From Marchantia polymorpha subsp. ruderalis (Eukaryota; Streptophyta; Marchantiopsida; Marchantiales; Marchantiaceae), in NCBI GenBank assembly GCA_037833965.1, contig AP031354.1, positions 13,494,001 to 13,558,000 on the forward strand: DNA of 64,000 bases, written 5' to 3'. This document shows, piece after piece, positions 11,359-22,670 of this stretch (its first letter is position 1; each line of letters starts with the position of its first letter). A model generated the notes under the pieces. The model saw only the letters and a list, made by a program, of their open reading frames with translations, searched no databases and was not told the origin of the DNA. The position numbers and the translations under genes are program-made.

Positions 11359-12240
11359 TCACCAGGATCGATGAGATAAAACAGTCAGAGAAAGATGAGG
11401 GAGCGTCAATCCCCTCCAAAAGATGAGCGGGCATCTCCTTCCCGAGTAAGCACCTGTTCGGGCAAAGACGGAACTCAACCGCAATGTACGCTGCTGCAAA
11501 AAGACGAGTAGAGATGGCACGTGTAGATGGCACTGCCATCTACACGAGACAGATGGCCAGCCCAGCCCAGCCCCCGCTCCTGCCGCAGATCATCGATCGA
11601 CATCTGTTGCCTGCCTGCCTGCCTGCCCTCCCTCCCTCCAAGGCCTCGTGCTCACGCAGTTTGAGATTCATCTGCAGGGGAGATGTAACGTTCCTGCGCG
11701 CAGGGCCAATCAGAACGAGCAGGTACGCCCCAGCAGAAAAATGGTTCCCAGCGCTTCTGCACTGTTTCCATACGTGCAGCAGCAGCAGCAGCGGCAGCAG
11801 TTTGTAATCTAGACACTCGAACCTACATTCAGCACTTTTTGACGAGATCATGGAGACATCGTTGGCGATTTTACGTCATCTAGATCTATCTAGACGAAGG
11901 ATAGACGTATGGCTTTCCGGGTCTGAAAAAATTCCGTTCCGCATACAACGAGCTCGAACTGTGCCCGAGACGAAACGAAGACTCGCTTCGATCCCGGCGA
12001 AGGGACGAGACGACGACGAAGAAGAAGAAGAGGAAACATTAACCGATCGACTAAGTATTTAATACTGAGCTCCAAAACCCGAGGCCTCTGTTTATAGTCG
12101 ATGACAGCATCAGAAAACCAGATATGGCGAAAGTCAGAAGAATCAGATGTCTAGCTCATGACTGATTTGTCTCCCGCTGGAGCTGCAATCCACGCGCTCA
12201 GTTTATGTTCATTGTCGTTAGTCACCACACCCGGTCGACA
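11359..12240. other. Non-coding stretch
   Basis: No gene recognised. It contains the 27-bp palindrome at 11520-11546, short GCCTGCCTGCC and CAGCAGCAGC repeats (about 11610-11640 and 11780-11800) and a GAAGAAGAAG run near 12020. Confidence 0.4.
11520..11546. repeat. 27-bp near-perfect palindrome
   Basis: CGTGTAGATGGCA, one central base, then its exact complement TGCCATCTACACG. The unit GTAGATGG-type sequence is also partly repeated on both sides. Confidence 0.85.
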
Positions 12241-12281
12241 GGGCTGGGGGCGGGCGGGCGGGCGGTGGTGGGTGGTGGGCG
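12241..12281. repeat. G-rich tract with quadruplex potential
   Basis: Four or more consecutive GGGC units are followed by GGTGGTGGG runs on the plus strand, which satisfies the usual G-quadruplex pattern. Confidence 0.7.
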
Positions 12282-12825
12282 CAACAAGCAAAGCGAACGA
12301 CTGTTATGCCACCACTGAGCAGATTTTCACTCGGATCCAAGTAAATCCCCATCCCATCAGTCGATCGTCGCTGCCAAGCGACACTTCCAGAAAGATGTCA
12401 CTTTCAGTTCATCCAGCGCTGTTTTAGCGTGCGTTCATGACATAAGCCCCAGGTAAGGCATCCCTCTAATGCAATCTCGATTAGCCAGCACACGATTCAC
12501 TGTGCCCTGCAGTACTACCGTAGCACAACCAGTAACGCCAGGTCTACAGACCCCGCAGACACAGCAGCCATGACCAGCTTCAGCCCCGTACGTCGACGAA
12601 TAGCTTCGTGTTTCCAGAGCTCGGTAGATACGGTACGAGTATTCTGCCTCTCTCTCTCTCTCTAACAAAAATGCCGCACTTGAGATCTGGATGTGATTTG
12701 GGTCGAAAATCTTGGCACCTTCTGGTTCTGAACACTGGGCGAGCTATCTTCTGACCCTGATGATGTTAGACCGGCATGATCAGGTCCAGCTCGGAGACCG
12801 ACGTCATTCTGCAGTGGCGGTGCGT

Positions 12826-12870
12826 GGAAGGAAGGAAGGAAGGAGGGAAGGAGGGAAGGAAGGAAGGATG
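12826..12870. repeat. (GGAA)n/(GGGA)n polypurine tract
   Basis: Uninterrupted purine run of GGAAGGAAGGA type ending in GGATGGATGG. Confidence 0.9.
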
Positions 12871-14558
12871 GATGGACATGGAGGAGAATCGAGTACAGAT
12901 CTGCAGGTCGAGAGCTCGTAAGCTCGCTCGCTCGGTCGGATTCTGAGCTGCTACCATAACATAAGACCAGGAGGGTACAGGGGTACATCCTTCCTCCCTC
13001 GCTACACGGCCATCATACCAGACTGTCTGCTCTTTTGATCACAGCCAAGTCGAGCTAAGGACGATGCCAAAAAAACCCTAGGATTTGCTAGCGAGTGCGC
13101 GTACAATCCATCGCAGTCCAGATCACATTGGCACGATACTTTCCCTATTTCCGACTTTTCCATGCGAGGCTATTGGCAGAGAGGCTGACTGCATGGGTGT
13201 CGAGAGTACGCGAGATCTCCAGAGTACCACGGCGGACACGCTGTGAGTGCATATGAGGTGCGAGCAGCAGCAGCAGCAGCAGCAGGGTACCGGCAGGTGC
13301 AGGCCGAGATCCCGCTGGTTTTGGGCTCGGGCCGCTTTCGATCAATCACAGATTCGCGGGACCCGTCAATGATAGGTGAGTGAGGTAGACGATAGGAAGT
13401 GAATTGCTCGACGTGATTCTCAGCTGTCGTACTTCGGTGGAGGTGCTTTCTTTCTGTATCTCGAAACCCCTTGCTTCGCCCTCGTTCAATTTGCGAAGAG
13501 CTTTGAAGCAGATGGCGGAGTGTGTTGGCAAGTCAGGTCGAAGTCTCATCCACTATGTCGAAAATGATTGCTCGGGTCTGTCAGGCGTACTTTCCAACCG
13601 AATGACTGGACCTCTCCGGAATGAGCGTCCTTGTGTCCGTCTGTCGAGAGTCTTCCTCTCCGCACTTTACGACGTTCTTGACTTACAATGTTTCCATCCA
13701 TTTAGTGTTCTACTCTACGGTAGGTTCGCATTTTTTTCTCCGGCGCAATGTCCTTGAGATTGATGGCGAACAATCTTCCCGATCCGAATGGATCCGATCA
13801 TTGGGGTGTGGAATATCAAGGAACTAGGCGCAATCAGATTGCTCTCGACTTAGGAGATGTCAAGATGAGAGATAAACCAGTAAATTGATTAATTTGTGAC
13901 CACAAGTCCTCCCAGAAGTATGGACCACCACGAACTTCGAGAGTCACGTACAATATACTAATCCGTGGACGAGCTCTCTGTACTAAGTGTTGCTTTGGAG
14001 TGTGTATGGCCATTTTATCGAGATCTAAAATGGTCTTTCTGGTGGGAACTCTCTGATGCGTAAGCTCTTTATCTTCAAGGCTCTTCATTGGCCAAGAACG
14101 AATCCGCCATCAGTGGACCTCAAGCGAAATGGGTTTCTTCATCAGGACCTTGCACGATAACGTTAAACCGAAGTGGTAGCGTAAAATTGAACTTACTCTT
14201 TTGCGTCTGTGGAAAGAGAGTGTGAACGAGGAGAGCTCACGGTTTTCGACAGCGGACTGTTGGGCACGAAGAAAGTTCGAACTTTTCCGTGTTGGAATAA
14301 ATGTGCAGCGTAGACAGATAGATTTGCTTTCAAGCTATCCTTGAACTCGAGCTGCATGCGGAGGAGAGTTCTCCTATGACCTTTGCAACTGAAAGTCCTC
14401 GACAGTGATAGTTTCTCAGTAGAGATTGTAAGTGTCTTGCGGTGGGATTACTGGAGAGGTAGTTGGCAGCCGAGTCGGGTGATCTGGCAGTGTTGCAGGT
14501 AGTCACCGACTACCAGGTTTCGGAGATGACAGTGGCCTTGTAAAATTACGAACTAGTT
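12871..14558. other. Non-coding stretch
   Basis: No gene recognised. It contains an AAACCCTAG telomere-box-like motif near 13074 and a (CAG)n tract near 13262-13285. Confidence 0.4.
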
Positions 14559-14605
14559 GAGAGGATGACAGGTGACCTTGTCACAAGTCACATGTCATTC
14601 TCTTC
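14559..14605. repeat. Imperfect foldback of about 20 bp
   Basis: GAGAGGATGACAGGTGAC pairs with GTCACATGTCATTCTCTTC apart from a few mismatches, around a CTTGTCACAAG centre. A related direct copy (GAGATGACAGTGGCCTTGT) lies just upstream at about 14523. Confidence 0.6.
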
Positions 14606-16650
14606 GAGTCTGGATTGCCACCATCTGAAGTTGCTATCCCCGAGACAAATCAGCGCAAGTTACGGCTAGGAATTCCAGATAATATTGTAATTCGGACTCT
14701 CTACACAGGTTTGCTTCTCGACACATTGTCTCCATGGACGATTACCCTTATTGCCTCTATTACAATTACGCGGAAGAGGTCACGTTCTGAACGAAACTAT
14801 CAGGACCGGGTGAGAAAAATTGCCATTGGCATACGGAAGCTTTTGTTTCTACATGTTTATCGTCTGAATCTCGGAAATGGTTCCAACGCAAGATATCCAG
14901 TCCTTGATACTGCTGCACAATGTCGACGAGCCCTATCAAAGACCTTGAGAGTTTTATCGTTCTCAAACCCAGGACTATCGTGTGTCATGGTATCACCGAT
15001 TTCGAGCTACTCAGATAAATGCTGCTGTGCTTCGAATACTTGAATCTCGTCACGATGTGGAAGTCATGGATGTAGCAATCATCCTACTTCCAACACCTTA
15101 CGCAAGCTCTGAGAGATGTCTTCTACTTAGCTTTCCTTCCAGCGAACGCTCTTTCAAATAGCTCATTTGCATCTTACATGGAAAGGAGTCTTCTTTACAG
15201 GCAAAATGATGTCTTTACCTTGACTGTCAATCTTGGAGGCCTCAGATAGTAGGTCACGAAGGTCTTGATCCCTTAGTATGAAGTTCCGTCCTCCTCACAC
15301 GGTGCAAGAAATCAGTGTTCTCGACCTCTGCTACTTCGGAGGAGATTGAAGAGACCCACACACGCGTTGCCAACCTCGGAGTATCATTCAGTGCAATACA
15401 GCACCAAGGTGCTCGACTGCATAGACAGGGCCAGAGTATACGATATGGAAGGCAGAGACTACATCTTTTGAATCTCCCAATTCGTGAAATCTCCAATTAG
15501 TCTCGTTGTACCTGCTTCAACACACTTGCCAACGTCTTGTTAGTGCTCCAAACTGAATTTCGACGGCTCTGGACCATTCTGTTGAAATAACGGAAGTCTT
15601 GGATGATGATGATTCACGAGATTCCTGACCATTAAGAGCCAGTAGACATCTTCCCCAAGAGATCGAGTGGAGAAGGAACGAAGGAACAGATTTTAGCAGT
15701 CAGCCTCTTCTGGAGAAGAGAAATCGTCTTGATCATTGGTCCTGTGCTCTTGTAACTGAACTTCGGTACTCCTTTTGGAGGTCTATCGTCTCGGGGTAGC
15801 AAAATTAGTTTGTACACTATCTTCTGTACGTCTCTACATCTAAATGGAGCAGGTCCTGACTTGTTAGTCAAGACCTGCTCCATCAATCTCCTCAAGCCAT
15901 CCTCTGAAATTGACAATTGCTTCATACCTACATCGTCGACACTCTAACGTGCCGAAGACTCGGTAGCAATTCAGGTCCAGGATTCTGTAATCTTCATCCC
16001 ACGAGGACTTCTATCATAGTGACAAGCAAAGATAACTGATGCATCCGTTTCTTAAACTTTTCAATGACATGAGTGACAAAGAGGAGACACTACATGCAAA
16101 TCCTTGTGGAAAATTCGGTCCAGGCTGGAAAAACCCTCTGTTGAAGATTCACCTATACATTTGACTCTCTCACTTGCATACACTTATTCAGTACTTTTGC
16201 TTATCTTGCAGCTTATATGGAAACGGTTACTTGGTGTTCATTGACTACCACGGAAACTGGAGTCACATTATGGCCCAGACCGGTTAGCATGTCGACCCGT
16301 GGACCACACTGCACAGCGTGTAGTCTCTTCTTAGTCTGACTTCTTCAAGGGGAAACGCTACTCCACTCACCACTTCATCCTCAAAATCCCCTTGTGAGTG
16401 GTCTGATTGGGATGCTACCAACTACTGTACTTTCGTTACGGTTTGAGGAGACTGGAACCAGCGTAAGTGCACAGTAGCTCAAACTTTACCGGATATGAGG
16501 GAGCGGGACGGAGTTGTATAATCTCACTGTTCAATCTAAACGAATGGGACCTCTTGTCTGTCATCCATCCGTCAAACAAAGTGCAAGAGAATTCCATTCT
16601 CAGCCGATATCTGGCAGCCCGGCAGCCGAAAGGAGCAGCAACAAGACTGA
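14606..16650. other. Non-coding stretch containing a compact hairpin
   Basis: Short frames on both strands have no recognisable domains. The sequence may be a decayed transposon, but no motif proves it. The one clear structure is the hairpin at 15844-15883. Confidence 0.35.
15844..15883. repeat. 18-bp hairpin with 4-nt loop
   Basis: ATGGAGCAGGTCCTGACT pairs with AGTCAAGACCTGCTCCAT with a single mismatch. The loop is TGTT. Confidence 0.85.
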
Positions 16651-16713
16651 TAAGAAGTGTTGACTTGGTGAAGAGTCGTTCGTTGAACACTCAACTCAGT
16701 CAACACTTCTCAG
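16651..16713. repeat. Foldback of about 26 bp with small bulges
   Basis: AAGAAGTGTTGACT (from 16652) pairs with AGTCAACACTTCT ending at 16710. Pairing continues inward with bulges through GGT and GAGT segments around a 10-15 nt loop. Confidence 0.7.
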
Positions 16714-16817
16714 CAGCATGAGCTTCTTACAACTTAAAGTAGACGTACTGTCTTCCGCTACCTCAGCGTCATGGAATGTAAGAAAGACATCGTACACAGG
16801 AGATAGGTCTTGCAATC

Positions 16818-16866
16818 AAACCCAAGATTTTCAAGAGACTCTTACTGAAATGAAATCTTGGGGTTT
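16818..16866. repeat. 13-bp inverted repeat, 22-nt loop
   Basis: AAACCCAAGATTT pairs with AAATCTTGGGGTTT with one bulged base. The loop holds a small AAGAG/CTCTT hairpin. Confidence 0.65.
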
Positions 16867-16936
16867 TATCCCACACTCTGGGCCCTGGCCTTTTGAGAAA
16901 TACGATGCATTCATACTGTAGCAAGATCTGGCCCAA

Positions 16937-16962
16937 GGAAATCGGCAAATTGGCCGATTTCC
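16937..16962. repeat. Perfect 10-bp palindrome
   Basis: GGAAATCGGC, six central bases AAATTG, then GCCGATTTCC. Confidence 0.8.
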
Positions 16963-17109
16963 TGTTTGTGTACCGTAGGTGGTGGGTGTGCTCGGTCACG
17001 TCTATTCTAAGGGCGGAGAGGGTGTCCATAGCCGTCTCCGGGCCTCCTCGTGCTTAGGTCTGGATGAGAGAGTCCTTCTAGAATATGATTGCCATTGGCC
17101 TCTTTAAAG

Positions 17110-18600
17110 TTATATTCGTGTCTCTTGGGCAATCCGGCTGCGGCCATGCTCAGTCTTGCCAACCGTGTTCCACTTTTTGATCTCGGGTTTATTGTGCTGG
17201 GCTTCTCGCGCGCACCTCGAAGTCCATAGTGATCTAAATGGCGGCCCTCTCAGCCTCGTCAACCCTCTTGTGTTGCTCGGCCACTTGGGCATCATGTTGG
17301 GCTCCCAGCTTGGTAAGCTCCCACATGGAGTGATAAAAAACGGAGGACCAGTTCTTCAAGTCACGTTTATTCCTCCTCATGCATGTCGTCGGAATAGTGT
17401 CGACATGGAGGCGCAGGATCTCTGCATTCCTTGGCCTCGAACAGAAATTCGATTCTGTACAAGGTATGCAACAGACAAATACAGTCGCGCAATACCTAAA
17501 TTCTGTTCATCATCCTTTCTTGCGCATACATCGTCCGCAGAAAAGCCGGACGAGCATTTCAGGATTCGGCTCGCATCCGTTACAGGTGCCGTCATGAACT
17601 GCCCGATGCGCTGGTCGAAAACTTCTCCAGTGCAGAATCTGTGTTGCAGAGATCTCCACTCGAAGGTGTGAGGTGAAGTGCAGCCCGGCGAGCGACAAAC
17701 GGGCCGCACGCTTCTCCGTCTCCGTCTTTGTCTTTCCAACCATCGCGCTCATGTTCTCACTCAACCTCGTTTTCTATTCGTCGCCATTGTCATGCATCGG
17801 TTGTAAGACTTGTACCGTTCGGAATTCTTCAGATTCCAACCGTATGCAGTATTTATTTGCATATTAAATGTCGGACCCGGCCCCGGACCCAGCAAACGGT
17901 CTTCGATCTTCGATCCCAGATCCCTGCACCTTGTACAATACCAACCGAAAGAAATACTCCGCATTTCGGAACCGCGGCCACACTTGTCTCTCTCGCTCTC
18001 GATTCTCGAATCTCGATACTCCCGGACTGAGCGGCCACATCATCCTCCGATTTCCATTCGCCCCCATCTACGATTTCGGGTACCGTCGACTTCTTTCCTG
18101 CCATTCGGCGTTCCCCTTCTTTCATGCTCTACGTCGATGGCGATGGCGTCGCGTATCGCCCGACGGGTCAAAGGCGTCACAGTGGCAGAGGCTCGCCTCA
18201 TTAAAATCAGTTTCGGTGCAAACGGAGGGAGACGCAGGTAGGCAGCCGGGCGGGCAGGCAGGCAGGCAGGTCGCCGCTGATCATTTCCTGCTACGTCCTC
18301 CTGCTCGATGATGATACTCGAATCACCATCACCATCATTGGGTACTCATGAAGTGAACGATGTAATGTGGTGCGATTGGGTGGGCGCTCCAGATGCAGTT
18401 GTTTTTTTTTTCCCTCTTTCGCTTCGAGCGGTTGATAAAGTGAGCAAGGCGTAAGGAGCGCATGACAGGAAATTCCATGCTGCGTATCCATAACAGGAAT
18501 CTCTTTAGCCACATCACATGACTCTGGAAGGTACTCATGCGTTCAAAACTTATTTTTCGCATCTGATCGTCAAGCCTTAAATGGATTATGCAACCAGCTT
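17110..18600. other. Non-coding stretch
   Basis: Several overlapping frames of 100-170 codons exist on both strands, but most need non-ATG starts and none shows a domain. A short GGCAGGCAGGCAGG repeat lies near 18255-18270 and a T-run near 18401. Confidence 0.35.
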
Positions 18601-20940
18601 CATTTATCGCATATGCTTCCAAATGCTGAATTGCAAGAGATTAGAAGAAAGTGGAGATTAGGAGCTTGACCATACGCTAACACCCAGAAGATATTTTATA
18701 CTTTAAATGCGCGTTCTTCATTTAGCGTAATAATGCTCTTTGCATACATATTATTTCATTTGACCAGTCAAGCCTATAGGTTCAATAAGAATCACATTTT
18801 CTTGAAGCAAACGGGGTTTGTAACTACAAATACGTCGTAGTACACCACCAAAGTATTGGGTACATCTGGCATCTGTAGTAAAATTGTACGAATTTGCATA
18901 GAGATGTTTTCACGCAGTGCTAAAGATGTGTAAACATTGTGTGCATGCAAGACTTTTTATTCATTGAAAGGTGATTGGCGCTGCGTTATTCTAGTTTTTA
19001 TTGTATGAGTAAAAGCTTTCACTCAGCATTGACATTGAGCTGTATATGGTCATGGTCGAATTGTAGCATTATCCTTAAGGTAATGCTACAAATCGATTTA
19101 AGGTACTCATCCTGTAGATTTCAATATATATACACGTTTAGCATGGAGTCCACTTTAGTCCGACCTATAAAGTTCAGGCTTCGTATGTATACATACTCGT
19201 GATGAAATACACTTTGTTTCATGAGAGTCGCAATTACTCTCTTGTATAGTAAAAACTCAACTCTGAATTTTAGTAAAATCTTTCAGTCGTTTTTTCTTCT
19301 TTTTAAAATGATAGGTTTTCAATGAGCCACTACAGTGTGATCTGGATTGAGTCTTCAACCCCAAGGGATTAAAGTAGTGAAATTTCTAAAATTATTAACC
19401 GTTGACAAGAGTTGACAAAACCAGGGCTTTGTGCAAATCAGTTTTTACAATTTATGTCATTTCACTGGACGTTTAGATGAACATCTTTCAAGCGTATCAC
19501 AACTTTCTAAAGAGAAGAAATCTTTTAACGTATTATGAAATCACCTGCGATTATGATTCACCTTTAAATCTTATCTCAAAAGCAGAAGTATTTTCAGAAC
19601 GTATATAGAATGGTATAATTTCAATATGTATTTAAAACATTCCTACTTATGCAGGCTTTCAAGCTAAGGACATAGATCAAAAAGACCCTTGCTTAAAAAA
19701 AATCAAAATGATTAAACAGAATCTCAGACAATGTTGCACTCTGGTGCGAAAATCTTCTTCGATTGTTAATCATGATTGCATATAAATTATAATCTGTATA
19801 AGACTTTTTTTTCAACAAGTCTTCAACACAGTAATTTAATATAATTATTACGTTTTTTTATTATTTTTAAAATTAATAAAAATGTTATATTTTCTTATCC
19901 AACACGAGTGTTATTTTCAATATCTTTAAGGATGTGTGCATCTACTGACTTTATGAGAAAAAAATATATATCTTAAATTTTCTGATGATATAAAAAAAAT
20001 TATAGAGGTACCGCCTTTCGATTAGGAAAAAATCAGTTAGTTTACAAGACTGAAGAGATTAACTGTATCTGGTTCAAATTGTGGCATTCAACCTACGATA
20101 CAGTTACAGATGTTTCCACCCTAACCAGCCCTGTCATCAAAATATGCTCCGATCTCGAACTTGGAAGTGAGTGTACCACTACCAATAACACTTCGCTTGT
20201 GAGAGCGGTTAAAAAATCTTTCAATAACTGTTCCTACCATTGTAAATACTGAGTGCTTGATTCAAGACTATATGTCCTTGTCACTGAATTGGGAAATTTC
20301 AGCTCAAATTATTGACATGTGAAGAGCTGGGAGACTTGTTAGGATGTCTCTTGACTTTCTTACTTATTAGTTATACGAAAAACGGTTTATAGTTGAAACA
20401 AAGTTTGTTCATTAACAGAATGAGTTGTTGAATTGCGAAGTTGTAGAGTCAACTTATTTTTGTTTTCAAAGATACAAATATTTTATTCATTGAACACATA
20501 AGCCTACTTTCTAGACTGCCCATTTGGATCACAGTGCAGAAAGTCACATGCGCAACTGCACGACATGAATTTAAATCAAGTGCTTCTAGCCCGGTGCCTT
20601 GCGAGATCCTTGTTGTACTAAAAAATGTTGCGTTCCGGTAGCCTAGGTCTCCACTTCGTTTTTCAAGTGTGAGTCACCAGATCATGAAAGACGTTGTGTG
20701 CGTATGAATGAACTGACGAAATTTGCATTTCTTAAGGCAATAAACGTTTAAAACTCATAAAATGGAACGCGAAAATGTATTTCGTTCAGAAACTCTCCCT
20801 GCTAATTCGAAATCGGTAAATTAGAGAAACTCTAGACATGCCTATGAAGACATGACGACTTTGACACATTGTCCATGTCGTGACTGTTACTGTGACTTTG
20901 ACACACTTGCGTCGTGTCCATATCTGTGACGAGAGAGAAT
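18601..20940. other. AT-rich block
   Basis: Long AT-rich stretch with poly-A and poly-T runs (for example about 19800-20000) and no coding signal. Confidence 0.5.
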
Positions 20941-22663
20941 CTCATGTAGCTTGCCTCCAGAATACAAAGTAGTTTGTCATCGAAAGGAGGGAGTGTATCG
21001 GTCTGTTCTGTACAAAGCGAAACTCATCTACAGGATCTGTTAGTTGATGTGCGGGCGGGCGTTTAGATCGAGAATGCAGAGTGAGAACATAACGTTCTCG
21101 GGTAAACACATGACTATGGCATATGTATGCATACACCGGCCTTTACACACAGCAAGAAGAGTAGCTGAATCGCAGCGACAGCCGTTCAGGATTCACATTA
21201 AATCGAGGGTCTTTGGGAAAATCCGATATCTTAGTTCGGTTCCAGTAGTGCAAGCATGATATAATCCGGGCATAAAATCTGGGAACTTGATCTTCGTTCC
21301 CTAATTTGCTTTTGCATAAAGTACAGGATTTGATTCTCGATGTATCGTACTGGAAAATCTCGGAAAAGGAACCGAGAACGCTTCAAAGGTTGAAGCAGTC
21401 CTTACGGAATTCATACACACGCCTCTAACGAGCGAGCGAGCGAGCGGGAGAGATATAAATGGTCACCTGAGCAGAAATGAAAAGCGAGTATATTATAAGA
21501 AACGAGCAAAACCGAGCGCAAGAGGCTACGCTACGTACATGCAGTACTTTGCGAATGTTGACATCTGGAAAGTTGTACAAGGGCGCTCGAGTCTGCGGGT
21601 CTGGAGTCTGGTCGAAGGTCTCGCAGTATCTTGTCTGAAACCGAGAATCTAATCAGATTGAAGGTTAGCTGGAAACGTTCGATCGATTCCATAAATGTGT
21701 TAATTAAACTACGTAGGTGGAGAGATTCTTTGGTGCCAGGCACCCCCCTCAGGTGAAGCTTCGGATGCAAGGGGGGAGGGGGCGTGCCCCGTTGGACTCT
21801 TCAACGAGCAGGAGCAGCGGCAGGATGGCCAGCAGCGGCGGCAGCAGCAGCAGGAGGGGAGGGGGAGGGGGAGGGGGAGGGGAGGCAGGCAGGCCTCGGA
21901 GATTGATTGTTGCATCATCCACCTACTTCGGGTCACGTTGGACCTCCGAGGGCGGGCGGGGGGGCGGGCGCGCTGGCCGCGAGTTCGAACCGCAAGGCAA
22001 GGCAAGGGGAAGGTTCGTTCCCTGGTCACACTTCTGGCCTCATAAGTTTCCTCGCGCGCTGCCAGGTTGGAAAGAAAGCCGGTGACCATTCCTGCGACAA
22101 AGATCGAGTTGCGCCTCTAACTGCGGTAGACCGCTTTATTCCCCGGAGGGTACACAACGCTCCACTCGGCCGCTCGTCGGGGTCTGGTGGCTAGAAAAGT
22201 TCGCGAGGCCCAGGAGCCCAGCTGGTCAGAGCCCGATAAAGGCCGATAAAGTTCAACGCGGTCTCGTAGCAAGGGGCTGGTCAAATGGTTACTGAGATGT
22301 CGCGCTACGGCAAACCTCCACCAGAGTAGAAAGACTGGGTGGGGGTGGGGGGAGCCTGGGGCCTCCTTTTGCCGAAAAGGACGCCAATACTCGATAATCT
22401 GACACGATAACCTGACACGTACAAATCTTTAAATAATTTCGAGAGAGCCAGATTCCCAGAAGTCTCAAGTGAGTAAACGGCACAAACAAAACAGGTAACA
22501 CTGCGCCACGTAGCACCACCCCCCGGAGTAATTTATGTCTAGGCACGAGCCTCATTGGAGTAAAGCTCACGAAACTCGACCGTAGGTATCTGAGAAATCA
22601 TAGAAAACCAGGCCCGGAAACCATTTTTAAAGGGCGCTGCAAACATGTGACGGCCCCGGAAAT
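20941..22663. other. Upstream region of the F-box/kelch gene
   Basis: Composition becomes strongly GC-rich from about 21720. It contains a GAGC(GAGC) run near 21430, a GGGGGAGGGGGAGGGG purine tract at about 21853-21885 and a GGGCGGGCGGGGGGGCGGGC tract near 21950. Open frames here reflect the GC-rich repeats. Confidence 0.4.
21853..21885. repeat. (GGGGGA)n polypurine tract
   Basis: Repeated AGGGGG units; mirror symmetry and G-runs could allow triplex or quadruplex DNA. Confidence 0.8.
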
Positions 22664-22670
22664 TATATAA
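22664..22670 (+). promoter_or_regulatory. Possible TATA box for the F-box/kelch transcript
   Basis: TATATAA in the context GGAAATTATATAATACAGC, followed by CG-rich sequence. It would give a start near 22700, about 1.5 kb upstream of the coding start. A more proximal start cannot be excluded. Confidence 0.4.

Larger units (their letters stand above)
16714..17109. other. Non-coding stretch with two further foldbacks
   Basis: Holds hairpins at 16818-16866 and 16937-16962. No gene seen. Confidence 0.4.
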
